A stretch of 64,000 bases of DNA from Cognatiyoonia sp965661665 (GCF_965661665.1 NZ_CBFIEO010000001.1:62001-126000); one strand, 5' to 3'. Positions 44,948 to 54,301 are shown, counted from the stretch's first letter. Translations and numbers: made by a program. Notes: generated from the letters alone by a model not told the origin.

Positions 44948-46776
44948 TGATACAAAAGATCAATGCATTCGAGCAACAAGGATTTCGGACCAGCGTTCAA
45001 GTCATCGCGGATCATGCGAAAGCCTCCCCAGACCTGGTTGCGATGCGGCAGAAGCGGTTTGGCATTTGGAATGAAACGACTTGGCTTGAGCTTCACCATA
45101 AAGTTCGCTCGCTCGCCTCTGCCCTGATCGAACTTGGTGTAAAGCCAAATGACAAAATCGGCATCTTGTCAGAGAACCGTCAGGAATGGGTTCTGACGCA
45201 GTTCGCAGCACAAGCCGCCGGAGCGGTGGTGGTGGGAATGTACCCAACAAGCCCCGCGGCAGAATTGGACCACCTTATTAATGCCTCTGAAACGGAGCTT
45301 CTCTTTATCGAGGATCAGGAGCAGTTTGACAAAATCGTTGAACTGTCGGGCAAGGCGGAGCATCTGAAAAGATTGGTGGTCTTTGAGCCAAAAGGGCTGA
45401 AGGAGCAAGACTTCCTTGGCCTCATGGAATTTGATGATCTCTATACGCTCGGCGCTGAAAACCTAGAAAAGAACGGGGCGGCGCTTGATCGACGCCTTGA
45501 GGCAATCGCGCCCGATGATACTGCGCTGATGGTCTTCACCTCGGGATCGACGGGCGCGCCGAAGGCCGCCGAAATCAGTCACAACAACTTCTTTGTGGCC
45601 GGATCTTTGGCGTATGAATTCTTCGATGACCTGCCAGCCAACAGCAACATCTTGAGCTATCTGCCGCTGTGCCACGTGGCGGAGCAAAACATGACCGTCG
45701 TCAATTGTTTGGCGGGTCGCCACACGATGAACTTTGGGGAAAGCCTGCGCACAATCACCTTGGATCTGCGCGATGTTGCGCCGCAGTTGTTCTTTGGCGT
45801 TCCGCGCATTTGGGAAAAGATGCAGGCGGGCCTGATGGTTCAGTTGCAAACCAATTCACGGCTCCGCCGGTTCTTGACTGGACTGGCGCTGCGGTCCGCC
45901 CAGCGCCGTCAGGACACACCGCGGGCCAAGTGGTCGATGGGCCAGAAGATTTCTTTCCGGTTTTGGGACGCGCTCGTCTATCGGCATATGAGGTCATACC
46001 TCGGCCTTGGTCGCGTTCAGATCGCATTGACGGCCGCAGCGCCCATCTCAGAAGAGCTGCTGGTCTTCCTGCGGGGGATCGGCATGAACATCCGCGAAGT
46101 TTGGGGCATGACGGAAACAAGCGGTGCCGCAACCCTGCAACCCGATTGGGGCGAGTGCGAAGGGCGGGTGGGGTTCATTCCTTCTGCTATGCAAGCCAAG
46201 ATCGCCGACGATGGGGAGCTTTTGTTCAAAGGCGGCCTCGTCTTCAAAGGCTATTACAAGAACCCAGAAGCAACGGCAGATACAATTGTCGATGGGTGGC
46301 TGCACACGGGCGACATCGCCAAGCAGTTTGCTGATGGGTCATTTGCGATTGTGGATCGCAAAAAGGACATCATGATCAATGCGGCTGGTAAAAACCTAAC
46401 ACCTTCCTTGATCGAAAATACGATGAAGGCGTCACCTTATGTCAAGGAATGCATCGTCATTGCGGACAAGCGGCCCTATGTCACTGCCATGATCCAGATT
46501 GATTTTGATACGGTGCGGCTTTGGGCTGAGGCGCAGAATATCACCTACACGACGTTCCGGTCGTTGGCGGAACATCCTAAAACAGTCGCGCTTATCGATC
46601 AGGAAGTTGCATGGCGAAACAAGAACCTCGCCCGTGTTGAGCAGATCAAGAAGGTTTGGTTGCTACCAAAGGAATTGGACCACGACGATGGCGAAGTGAC
46701 CGCCACAATGAAGGTCCGGCGATCAAAGATCACTGAGGTCTACCATGCAGAAATAGAGCGGTTGTACGCCGCGTGA
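44935..46776 (+). CDS. AMP-forming acyl-CoA ligase (long-chain fatty acid-CoA ligase type)
   Basis: 613 aa if GTG 44935 is used, 609 aa from ATG 44947 (TGATG with the previous gene); both are possible. ANL-superfamily motifs: P-loop FTSGSTGAPKA at 201-211, WGMTETSG near 388, GWLHTGDIAKQFADG near 455 and KDIMINAAGKNL near 482. It adenylates a carboxylate and transfers it to CoA. As the last gene of the liv-type operon it probably activates the imported acid. The substrate is not defined by sequence. Confidence 0.88.
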   Translation: MAQLMIQKINAFEQQGFRTSVQVIADHAKASPDLVAMRQKRFGIWNETTWLELHHKVRSLASALIELGVKPNDKIGILSENRQEWVLTQFAAQAAGAVVVGMYPTSPAAELDHLINASETELLFIEDQEQFDKIVELSGKAEHLKRLVVFEPKGLKEQDFLGLMEFDDLYTLGAENLEKNGAALDRRLEAIAPDDTALMVFTSGSTGAPKAAEISHNNFFVAGSLAYEFFDDLPANSNILSYLPLCHVAEQNMTVVNCLAGRHTMNFGESLRTITLDLRDVAPQLFFGVPRIWEKMQAGLMVQLQTNSRLRRFLTGLALRSAQRRQDTPRAKWSMGQKISFRFWDALVYRHMRSYLGLGRVQIALTAAAPISEELLVFLRGIGMNIREVWGMTETSGAATLQPDWGECEGRVGFIPSAMQAKIADDGELLFKGGLVFKGYYKNPEATADTIVDGWLHTGDIAKQFADGSFAIVDRKKDIMINAAGKNLTPSLIENTMKASPYVKECIVIADKRPYVTAMIQIDFDTVRLWAEAQNITYTTFRSLAEHPKTVALIDQEVAWRNKNLARVEQIKKVWLLPKELDHDDGEVTATMKVRRSKITEVYHAEIERLYAA

Positions 46777-46786
46777 GCGCTGCGCT

Positions 46787-47848
46787 TTAGGATTTCCGCG
46801 CACCCTCTGACGACGCAACACGCGGGACCAATGCGCGCACAAGGCTTTTCATTTCAAGGACGCCCACCGGCTCCCCGTTCTTTGTCACCGTGTAGCTGTG
46901 GGTCGTGTCACCACCCGACCTCGCGATCATGTTTTCGAGTGAGTCGTTCTGATCAACTTCGCCATGTGAATTTTTCGGTGGCTTGGCGCCATTCAATGGC
47001 TCCATCACGGAGCGGACTTTGAGAACGCGGGCGCGGTTGATGTCACTGACGAAGTCTTCGATGTAGGGATCGTTTGGCTCCAAAAGGATGCCTTGCGGTT
47101 CACCCTGCTGTACCACGCGACCGTCCTTCAAGATCACCAGATGGTCGGCGAGTTTCAGCGCCTCGTCCAAGTCGTGGGTGATGAAGATGATAGTCTTGTG
47201 AAGCTCCTTTTGAAGCTCCAGCAACAAGTCCTGCATGTCCGTGCGGATCAGCGGGTCGAGGGCGGAGAATGCTTCGTCCATCAGCATGATATTAGTGTTT
47301 GCTGTCAGTGCGCGGGCAATGCCCACACGTTGCTGCATACCGCCCGACAGTTGCGCAGGATAGTGGTTTTCATATCCAGACAGCCCAACGCGGGCGAGCC
47401 ATTTCATCGCCTCCCGCTCCTGGTCAGCATCGGGCTCCCCGCGCACTTTTATCGCCATCGCGGCGTTCTGCAAAACGGTGCGGTGCGGCAGCAGTGCAAA
47501 CTTTTGAAACACCATCGACATCTTGTTCTGGCGCAATTCGCGCAGACCACTTTCGGACAGCTTCGTGACATCTTGGCCGTCGAGGAGGATTTCCCCATCC
47601 GTTGGTTCGATGAGACGGTTGAGATGGCGGATGAGTGTCGATTTACCTGAGCCCGAAAGGCCCATGACGACGGTGATTTCACCTTCTTGCATGTCGACAT
47701 TGATGTCTTGCAGGCCGAGCACGTGCTTGTGTTCCACAAGTAACTGTTCTTTACCGACTCCGTTCTTGACGTGGGTCAGGGCAAGGCCCGGTTCTTTGCC
47801 GAAGATTTTATAGAGGCCGCGCAGGCGAACTTTGGGGTCTTTGGTCAT
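46787..47848 (-). CDS. proV: ProV, glycine betaine/quaternary amine ABC ATPase
   Basis: 353 aa. Walker A VMGLSGSGKSTLIRHLNRLIEPT near residues 60-82, signature QLSGGMQQRVGIARAL, Walker B IMLMDEAFSALDPLIR, and a shortened C-terminal CBS-like region (about 280-345). The N-terminal 50 residues match the ProV extension (LYKIFGKEPG). Last gene of proX-proW-proV. Converges on the acyl-CoA ligase gene with ten bases between stops. Confidence 0.93.
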   Translation of the reverse strand: MTKDPKVRLRGLYKIFGKEPGLALTHVKNGVGKEQLLVEHKHVLGLQDINVDMQEGEITVVMGLSGSGKSTLIRHLNRLIEPTDGEILLDGQDVTKLSESGLRELRQNKMSMVFQKFALLPHRTVLQNAAMAIKVRGEPDADQEREAMKWLARVGLSGYENHYPAQLSGGMQQRVGIARALTANTNIMLMDEAFSALDPLIRTDMQDLLLELQKELHKTIIFITHDLDEALKLADHLVILKDGRVVQQGEPQGILLEPNDPYIEDFVSDINRARVLKVRSVMEPLNGAKPPKNSHGEVDQNDSLENMIARSGGDTTHSYTVTKNGEPVGVLEMKSLVRALVPRVASSEGARKS

Positions 47849-47863
47849 CTATCGTCCGTCCGC

Positions 47864-48892
47864 TTAGTGTTTCATGTTGGTCATGTCGACGCGGCTCAAG
47901 GCCGCTTTCGACACGCGGTCAAGGATGACAGCAAGCAACACAATTCCGATGCCCGCCACGATCCCGACACCAAGTTCGAGATTTCGGATGCCCCGTAAGA
48001 CGTTCACACCCAGACCCGGTGCGGACACGAGGGAGGCGATCACAACCATCGCGAGGCTCATCATGATCGTCTGGTTCACGCCAGCCATAATGTTGGGAAG
48101 GGCCAGAGGAAGCTCTACCCCAACAAGTTTTTGTCGGGAGGTCATTCCGAACGCATTGGCCGCTTCAACAACGTCTTGGTCGACCAGCCGGATACCAAGG
48201 TCGGTCAGACGAATGACCGGAACGATGGCGTACAGAATGATCGCGATACCGTAGAGCTTTGACTCTGTCACCGAGAACAGGAAGATCAGCGGGATCAGAT
48301 AAACAAAGGTTGGTAGCGTTTGGAGCAAGTCCAATATCGGCACGATCGACTTTTGTAATCGGTCCGATTTCGACATGGCAATCCCAATGGGCACGCCCAG
48401 AAGAACAGATATCCCCGTACAGACAAAGATGATCGAAAGCGTCTGCATCGCGACATCATAGTGGTCGACAAATGCCATCAGCAGGATGGAGAACGCCACG
48501 AAGATCGTGACTGGCTTGCTGCGGGAGGCATACCAAGAAACGGCAACCAGCACGGGGATCATGATCCACCAAGGAACGGCGTTAAACGTCCACAGCGCCC
48601 CGTCCAGCAACCAGCTCAATGGCTGGGTGATCGGGTCCAGAACAGTTTTGAGTGTGGGCTTGGCCGCGAGAAAGCTGTCTTCAATCCCTTTTGTCAGGTC
48701 GCGCGTTTGGCTGACTGCGCTACAGCTTTCGTTGAGGTTATCCAGAGAGGGGAATGGTAAGATTGGACCGGAGGCATCCTCACCACTGCTTTGCGCCAGC
48801 AAGTCCGCCATTGAGAGAGGGGCGTTTGACGCTTCTCCCCCGCACCAGTCCTCAAGACCCAAGGTCTTAAAGAGCCCGTCATAAAAAGCCAT
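47864..48892 (-). CDS. proW: ProW, glycine betaine ABC permease
   Basis: 342 aa. A soluble N-terminal stretch of about 90 residues is typical of ProW. Membrane segments follow from residue 95 on, with PTFVYLIPLIFLFSVTESKLYGIAIILYAIVPVIRLTDLGIRLVD and the EAA loop VVEAANAFGMTSRQKLVGVELPLALPNIMAGVNQTIMM. Fifteen bases before proV. Confidence 0.94.
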   Translation of the reverse strand: MAFYDGLFKTLGLEDWCGGEASNAPLSMADLLAQSSGEDASGPILPFPSLDNLNESCSAVSQTRDLTKGIEDSFLAAKPTLKTVLDPITQPLSWLLDGALWTFNAVPWWIMIPVLVAVSWYASRSKPVTIFVAFSILLMAFVDHYDVAMQTLSIIFVCTGISVLLGVPIGIAMSKSDRLQKSIVPILDLLQTLPTFVYLIPLIFLFSVTESKLYGIAIILYAIVPVIRLTDLGIRLVDQDVVEAANAFGMTSRQKLVGVELPLALPNIMAGVNQTIMMSLAMVVIASLVSAPGLGVNVLRGIRNLELGVGIVAGIGIVLLAVILDRVSKAALSRVDMTNMKH

Positions 48893-48965
48893 CGTCGTTC
48901 CCCTGAATGCAGCTGACCCTCCCGTACCAGTATGGCCGGAAGGGTCTTACTCTTAGTTGTTTGGC

Positions 48966-49937
48966 TTACTGCAGAAGTGCTGCAAGCTTGCCTTTGGCTT
49001 CGTCGTTCAGCCAGTCACCCCAAACGTCCTTGTAAGTTGTCAGGAAGTAAACGGCAGCTTCTTCGTTGGACGCGTTGTTGTCCAGACGCCAAGCCAGCAC
49101 TTCACCCATCTGAGCGTTGGTGAAAGAGACGTTTTTCAGCAGTTCAGCCACTACTGGCTCACGCTCCATGAACGCGCCAGAAACAGCAGTTACAACCTTG
49201 GATGACGGGTAGGCGGAGAACACAGGGTTCGCGCAGTTTGCGTCACCGTTACATGTGTGACCTTCCGCGTCATACGCGGGCACTTCAACCTGAACCATTG
49301 GGTATTTGCCGAGCACGGCTGTTGGCGCCCAGTAATAGCCTAACCAAGGCTCCTTTGCGTCGTATGCCGCTGCGATGGAAGTTTGTAGAGTTTCACCAGA
49401 ACCGTGCTGGAAACGCTCAAGGCCAGTGCCTTCGATGCCTGCAGCTTTCAGGTTGTTGTTGTTGATGATGTCGCAGGCCCAACCTGATGGGCAGTCATGG
49501 AACTTGCCGCCGACAGCCGCTGGGTTCGCCATGATGCCCTCCCATGTTGTCAGCTCTGGGTTGGATTCTGCGAGGTACGCAGGGATCCACCATGCTTCGA
49601 CACCACCATCGGACAGCACGTCGGTCAGCTCGACCAATTTGCCTTCTTCCAGCAGGCCTTCGTAGGCAGGTGTGGAGTTTGCCCAAACCTCTGTCAGGAT
49701 GTCAGGCTCGCCAGTTTCAGCAAGCGATGTAAGCGCTGGAACGGTGGAGGATGGAACCTGCTGAACGGTGCAGCCATAGCCCTGCTCCATCAAGAAGGCG
49801 GCAACAGCCGTTACAACTTGAGAAGAGGCCCAGTCCATCTGTGTGATAGAAACTTCACCACAATCTGCCTGAGCGGATGTTGCGGAAAGCAGACCAGCTG
49901 TTACAGCAGCTGATGCCAATTTGAATGTGTGTTTCAT
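48966..49937 (-). CDS. proX: ProX, quaternary-amine substrate-binding protein
   Basis: 323 aa from ATG 49937, which follows AGGGAGA; the frame to 50054 is rejected. Signal peptide MKHTFKLASAAVTAGLLSATSAQA (1-24, cleaved before DCGEVS). OpuAC/ProX-type domain with many Trp (DWASSQVV, EVWANST, VEAWWIPAYL, EPWLGYYWAP), consistent with an aromatic cage for a trimethylammonium ligand. Carnitine, betaine or proline betaine could be ligands; the neighbouring amine catabolism genes favour carnitine or betaine. Confidence 0.92.
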   Translation of the reverse strand: MKHTFKLASAAVTAGLLSATSAQADCGEVSITQMDWASSQVVTAVAAFLMEQGYGCTVQQVPSSTVPALTSLAETGEPDILTEVWANSTPAYEGLLEEGKLVELTDVLSDGGVEAWWIPAYLAESNPELTTWEGIMANPAAVGGKFHDCPSGWACDIINNNNLKAAGIEGTGLERFQHGSGETLQTSIAAAYDAKEPWLGYYWAPTAVLGKYPMVQVEVPAYDAEGHTCNGDANCANPVFSAYPSSKVVTAVSGAFMEREPVVAELLKNVSFTNAQMGEVLAWRLDNNASNEEAAVYFLTTYKDVWGDWLNDEAKGKLAALLQ

Positions 49938-49953
49938 GTTTTTCTCCCTATTG

Positions 49954-49993
49954 AGGTCATTTTGCGTATGCGAGAGTTGGCAAAATGGTCCTC
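49954..49993 (-). promoter_or_regulatory. Inverted repeat in the proX leader
   Basis: CATTTTGC (49958-49965) and GCAAAATG (49980-49987) are an exact 8-bp inverted repeat, extended by GAGG (49953-49956) and CCTC (49990-49993). It lies 20-56 bases upstream of the proX ATG and could be an operator or a leader hairpin. The rest of the 282-bp gap to 50219 shows nothing recognisable. Confidence 0.5.
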
Positions 49994-50219
49994 GCAGAGC
50001 ATGCAGGAAAACCTGAAACTCACAAGTCAGAAAACGGCATTTGCGCATAAACAAGCGTTAAAGGTCGGTGCAGTTTCCGGATTAACAGCCCCGCCACCAC
50101 AAGCGGAAACAACCATCAGAGCCACCAGTGCGGAGGATGCTTGGAAATTTAACATTAGAATTTCGCTCCTTTAGCAATCCCGAGACAAATACTGGCAAAC
50201 TTGTGCTTTTTTGAGGCGA

Positions 50220-50999
50220 TCAGCGGCCTTTCCAAACGGGATCGCGTTTTTCGGCGAAAGCACGGGCGCCTTCCAACTGGTCTTCGCTGCCATACAGGAT
50301 GTCCACTGACCGCAATTGACGGTTAGTGATCCGGTTCATCGCGTCTTGAAATTTGGAACCCTCTGCGTCCCTCACAACCTCCTTGATGGCGGCATAAACC
50401 AAGGGTGGGCCGCTAGCGATCAGTCGGGCCAGTTCCCAAGTCCGCTCGATCAACGTTTCGGGCGCTGTGATTTCATTGACGAGGCCCCATTGCTTTGCTT
50501 CTTCCGCGTCAAACCAGCGGCCAGTCAACAAAAGCTCCATCGCGATGTGATAGGGGATGCGTTTTGGCAGTTTAATACTCGCCGCATCCGCCACAGTGCC
50601 GGACCGTAGTTCGGGTAGAGCGAAGGTGGCATGATCTGCGGCGATGATCATGTCGGCAGACAAGGCAAGCTCAAGCCCGCCGCCGCAAGCAATCCCGTTG
50701 ATCGCCGCAATGACGGGCTTGTTTAGATCGCGCAACTCCTGCAGGCCACCGAAACCACCGACACCGTAGTCTCCATCAACAGCGTCACCGTCTGCCGCCG
50801 CTTTCAGGTCCCAGCCTGGGCAAAAGAATTTCTCCCCCGCTGCGGTGATGATGGCGACGCGCAGTTCGGGATCATCGCGAAACTCCGCAAAGACGTCACC
50901 CATGATCCGGCTGGTCGCCAGATCAATCGCATTTGCTTTCGGTCGATCCAGCGTGACCTCAAGAATGGCACCATCCCGTTTGGTTTTGATGGGGGACAT
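50220..50999 (-). CDS. caiD: CaiD-like enoyl-CoA hydratase (carnitinyl-CoA dehydratase type)
   Basis: 259 aa crotonase fold. It follows E. coli CaiD closely: ILEVTLDRPKANAID at 13-27, FRDDPELRVAIITAAGEKFF, GWDLKAAADGDA, and the terminal AFAEKRDPVWKGR. The oxyanion-hole Gly pair is in GIACGGGLELA near 104 and the acidic active-site region is in LPELRSGTVADA. CaiD interconverts crotonobetainyl-CoA and carnitinyl-CoA. Three bases separate it from the upstream CoA ligase gene. Confidence 0.8.
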   Translation of the reverse strand: MSPIKTKRDGAILEVTLDRPKANAIDLATSRIMGDVFAEFRDDPELRVAIITAAGEKFFCPGWDLKAAADGDAVDGDYGVGGFGGLQELRDLNKPVIAAINGIACGGGLELALSADMIIAADHATFALPELRSGTVADAASIKLPKRIPYHIAMELLLTGRWFDAEEAKQWGLVNEITAPETLIERTWELARLIASGPPLVYAAIKEVVRDAEGSKFQDAMNRITNRQLRSVDILYGSEDQLEGARAFAEKRDPVWKGR

Positions 51000-51002
51000 T
51001 GG

Positions 51003-53009
51003 TTAGCTCCTTCTGATCAAAGCGTCGGCGGCAATTGCGCTGTCAGCAGTGCACATCAGTGGGTTGATCTCAACCTCTGATACGCAGTCTGCATTCTGTT
51101 CCACATAGGATTGGACCGCCATGATGGCGTCCAACAAGGCAGTCCGGTTGATCGCGGGTTTGCCGCGATAGCCGTTGAGGATAGGGGCGATGGCGAGGGT
51201 GCTGAGACCGGCGTCAATTTGATCTCGTGGCGTTGGGATCAGGAATGACACGGTATCTTTCAGAATCTCCGTCAGGACGCTACCTGCACCAATAGTTAAA
51301 ACAAACCCGTGTGCCGGATCGCGGACAACGCCAATGATTAGTTCGGCAAGCGTGCCTTGCACCATTTCTTCGATCAGAACGTCAGGTGTGCCGATCTCTC
51401 TCGCTGCCTCTTCGATGTCTGATGGCTGAACACTTAAGCGAACCGCACTGTGCTCTGATTTATGCGCCAGTCCCACTCCCTTGACGGCAAGTGGTGCGGT
51501 CAATTCGCAAAGATCTGGAGTGCTGGCGCTTGTCACATGACCCTTCGGTACAGAAATACCCACAGCCGACAGCGCTTGCTTTGCGTCAAACTCTGGGACC
51601 AGTTTGACTTCGTGTTCCGGCCCAACGGGGAGTAGGGCGTCAGTCAACGGCGGTTTGATTTTGCTTGCCACTTCGACGGCTTCTAAAGCCTCTTGCAGTC
51701 CCATGAACGGCACGACGCCTGCATCCATCAGCTGATGTGCTGTGTCTTCCGGCATTAGTTCGGGCAGGGTCGCAACAACTGCGAAACCTTGCCCCGTCTG
51801 CTTTCTGACGGCAATCGCCGCTTTGGTGGCGTGGATCCAATCTGCTGGGTCTGTTCGTGGATAGTCGACGACAGATAGCGTCATCGCGATATCTCCACCC
51901 GTCATGCCGGACCACGCCTTCGTCATCGCGGCGCGATCGCGCCAGATGTAGGTGTGGTAATCCAATGGGTTGCTGAGGGCGACCATCGGGCCCAACGCCT
52001 CTCGCAAAGTGTTGAGCTGTTGGTCTTTGAGGTCGGGAAAGCGCAAATCCAGATTGTCGGCCATGTCTGCGACAAGGCTTGCCTCCCCACCCGAGCAACT
52101 GATCGAGGCGATATTGCCGTTTGCCAAAGGTCCATGACAATGCAGCAACTTCAGCGTTTCGAGGAAGGTAGGCAGTGTTGACAATCTAGCAATGCCAAGC
52201 CGATCCAGCAGGGCCGTCGCGCCTGCATCGCTCCCCGCGAGGGAGGCTGTGTGGGAGACCGTCGCGGCGCGTGCTTGTTCCGATTTGCCGACTTTGATAG
52301 CTACGATGGGGATGCCCTTTTCGTGCGCGGCGGCTGCCAATTCCTCCCACTCAGGAATAGTACCGAACCCCTCGATATGAAGACCAATCGCCGTGACACG
52401 GGGATCGTTCAGCAGGGCCATCGCAATCTCTGCCTGAGATGTCTGGGCCATGTTCCCGCATGTGATCATGTAGGCAATCGGCAACTGCCGCGTTTGCATC
52501 GTTAAATTGATGGAGATGTTAGAGCTTTGCGTGAGGATCGCGACGCCGCTTTCAACCGTGTTACACCCATGCTGGTCCGGCCAAAGCAACGTGTTGTCGA
52601 GCGCGTTGATAAAGCCATAGCAGTTTGGGCCAAGGATCGGCATGTCGCCTGCGGCGGCGATCAGCGCGTCTTGCAGATTGGATGCGGTATCATCCTCCGC
52701 CTGAGCTTCGGAAAATCCGCTGGCAAAACATACTGCACCACCGCATCCCAGCGCGGATAGGGCTGCGACAACCTCGACCGTCGCTCGTCGGTTGACGCCA
52801 ATGAAGGCGGAGTCGGGTGCCTCTGGCAAGTCTTCAACAGACGGAAAAGCGGGGGTGCCACTCACCTCTGCCTTCGTTGGGTGAACCGGCCAAATTTCCC
52901 CGTCAAACCCCATCTTCCGCGCTTGCAGGATCACCTGCGAACACCATGCGCCCCCGCCGATCACGGCGATGGATTTGGCTTGAAGCAGGCGGGACAGCCG
53001 CTGTGACAT
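51003..53009 (-). CDS. NDP-forming acyl-CoA ligase (acetate-CoA ligase/succinyl-CoA synthetase-like fusion)
   Basis: 668 aa from ATG 53009, two codons after the dehydrogenase stop; the longer frame to 53117 is rejected. N-terminal CoA-binding domain (SIAVIGGGAWCSQVI), succinyl-CoA-ligase-like middle with phospho-His region (SHTASLAGSDAG near 262), then an ATP-grasp domain (about 450-665). It joins a carboxylate to CoA with NTP to NDP + Pi. In this operon it occupies the place of CaiC and probably activates the same substrate used by the CaiD-like and dehydrogenase enzymes. Confidence 0.85.
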   Translation of the reverse strand: MSQRLSRLLQAKSIAVIGGGAWCSQVILQARKMGFDGEIWPVHPTKAEVSGTPAFPSVEDLPEAPDSAFIGVNRRATVEVVAALSALGCGGAVCFASGFSEAQAEDDTASNLQDALIAAAGDMPILGPNCYGFINALDNTLLWPDQHGCNTVESGVAILTQSSNISINLTMQTRQLPIAYMITCGNMAQTSQAEIAMALLNDPRVTAIGLHIEGFGTIPEWEELAAAAHEKGIPIVAIKVGKSEQARAATVSHTASLAGSDAGATALLDRLGIARLSTLPTFLETLKLLHCHGPLANGNIASISCSGGEASLVADMADNLDLRFPDLKDQQLNTLREALGPMVALSNPLDYHTYIWRDRAAMTKAWSGMTGGDIAMTLSVVDYPRTDPADWIHATKAAIAVRKQTGQGFAVVATLPELMPEDTAHQLMDAGVVPFMGLQEALEAVEVASKIKPPLTDALLPVGPEHEVKLVPEFDAKQALSAVGISVPKGHVTSASTPDLCELTAPLAVKGVGLAHKSEHSAVRLSVQPSDIEEAAREIGTPDVLIEEMVQGTLAELIIGVVRDPAHGFVLTIGAGSVLTEILKDTVSFLIPTPRDQIDAGLSTLAIAPILNGYRGKPAINRTALLDAIMAVQSYVEQNADCVSEVEINPLMCTADSAIAADALIRRS

Positions 53010-53010
53010 G

Positions 53011-54171
53011 TCAGGCGCCCAAAGGCCGCAACAGATCGCGGGAGATGATGTGCCGCTGGATTTCAGATGTACCGTCCCAAATCCGTTCAACCCGCGCATC
53101 GCGCCAGAACCGCTCAATCGGGAAGTCGTCCATCAGGCCCATCCCGCCGAAGATCTGAAGTGTCGTGTCAGTGACTTTGGCCAACATCTCAGACGCGTAG
53201 ACTTTGGCTGAAGCAATTTCCCTGTTTGCAGGAAGGCTTTCGTCTAGCCGCCAAGCGGCAGAAAGTGTGAGCCAGTCAGCTGCGTCAATCTCCGTGATCA
53301 TGTCGGCGATCTGAAAGCTGACGCCTTGGAATTTGCCAATCGCTTGGCCAAACTGTTTTCGCTCTGCTGCGTAGTTCAGCGCATAGTCAAAACATCGCCG
53401 CGCGCGACCGACGCAGAACGCGGCCACCGTGAGGCGCGTGGCGTAGAGCCATTCGTTCATCACCGCAAAACCGCCATCAACCTCACCCAAGACCTGCGTA
53501 TCTGGCAGGCGGCAGTTGTCGAAGTAGAGGATGTAATTTTTGTACCCTTTGTGGCTGACCGAATTGTACCCTTCGCGCACTTCGAAGCCCGGCGTGCCGC
53601 GATCGACGAGGAAGGTTGTGATCCGCTTCTTGGGGCCCTTTGGCGTTTCATCCACGCCGGTTGCGATGAACACGATGAAGAAATCCGCATGCTCCGCGCC
53701 AGAGATGAAATGCTTTGATCCATTCACTACCCAATCGCCACCGTCACGCGCTGCCTGACATTTCATGCCGCGCACATCCGATCCCGCGTCTGGTTCGGTC
53801 ATGGCAAGCGCGTCTATTTTTTCACCCCTGACCGCTGGCACCAGGTATTTTTCCTTCTGCTCATCACGGCACGCCAAGAGGATGTTCTGAGGGCGGCCAA
53901 AGAAATGGGTGAGCGCCATAGACCCGCGCCCCAGTTCACGCTCCACCAATGTGAAATCAATGTGCGATAGGCCGGCACCGCCAACCTCTTCAGGGAAGTT
54001 GCAGGCGTAGAACCCAAGCTCTTGGCATTTGCGCTTGATCTCGTCCCCAAGCTCTTTCGGAACGTGGCCGGTGCGTTCAACTTCCGTTTCGTGTGGATAG
54101 ATTTCATTCTCGACAAAGCTGCGGACCGTCGACACGATCATGTCCTGTTCCGACGTCAGACCAAAGTTCAT
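53011..54171 (-). CDS. Acyl-CoA dehydrogenase (CaiA/BbsG-like)
   Basis: 386 aa. FAD/acyl-CoA motifs LAMTEPDAGSDVRGMKCQA near 118 and HFISGAEHADFF near 155, then RKQFGQAIGKFQGVSFQIADM, QIFGGMGLMDDFPIERFWRD and the terminal signature IWDGTSEIQRHIISR. The catalytic base position, normally Glu in this signature, is Asp366. Probably oxidises a CoA-bound quaternary acid such as gamma-butyrobetainyl-CoA to the enoyl-CoA acted on by CaiD. First gene of the leftward operon; its start is 130 bases from gntR. Confidence 0.85.
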   Translation of the reverse strand: MNFGLTSEQDMIVSTVRSFVENEIYPHETEVERTGHVPKELGDEIKRKCQELGFYACNFPEEVGGAGLSHIDFTLVERELGRGSMALTHFFGRPQNILLACRDEQKEKYLVPAVRGEKIDALAMTEPDAGSDVRGMKCQAARDGGDWVVNGSKHFISGAEHADFFIVFIATGVDETPKGPKKRITTFLVDRGTPGFEVREGYNSVSHKGYKNYILYFDNCRLPDTQVLGEVDGGFAVMNEWLYATRLTVAAFCVGRARRCFDYALNYAAERKQFGQAIGKFQGVSFQIADMITEIDAADWLTLSAAWRLDESLPANREIASAKVYASEMLAKVTDTTLQIFGGMGLMDDFPIERFWRDARVERIWDGTSEIQRHIISRDLLRPLGA

Positions 54172-54272
54172 AGCGCTTCTTCCCCTTCACGCAACTTGCC
54201 TCGCTCAGCGACGTTGGCATGGGATTTGACGGTCGCGCTAGTAGGAATCCGACTTCACAAGGTAATTGACCG

Positions 54273-54299
54273 AAATTGTATAACGAAAGTATACAATTT
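54273..54299. promoter_or_regulatory. Operator palindrome over the gntR promoter
   Basis: Perfect inverted repeat with 10-bp arms AAATTGTATA / TATACAATTT and a 7-base spacer, ending two bases before the gntR ATG. A TTGACC (54266-54271) and TATACA (54290-54295), 18 bases apart, make a promoter whose start point would fall at about the A of the ATG, so the message may be leaderless. The site also lies about 100 bases upstream of the divergent acyl-CoA dehydrogenase gene. Confidence 0.75.
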
Positions 54300-54301
54300 G
54301 T

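Noticed and set aside
45669..46334. 221-codon frame inside the acyl-CoA ligase gene
   Set aside because: Out-of-frame, Arg/Gly/His-rich translation of a conserved enzyme; no start context.
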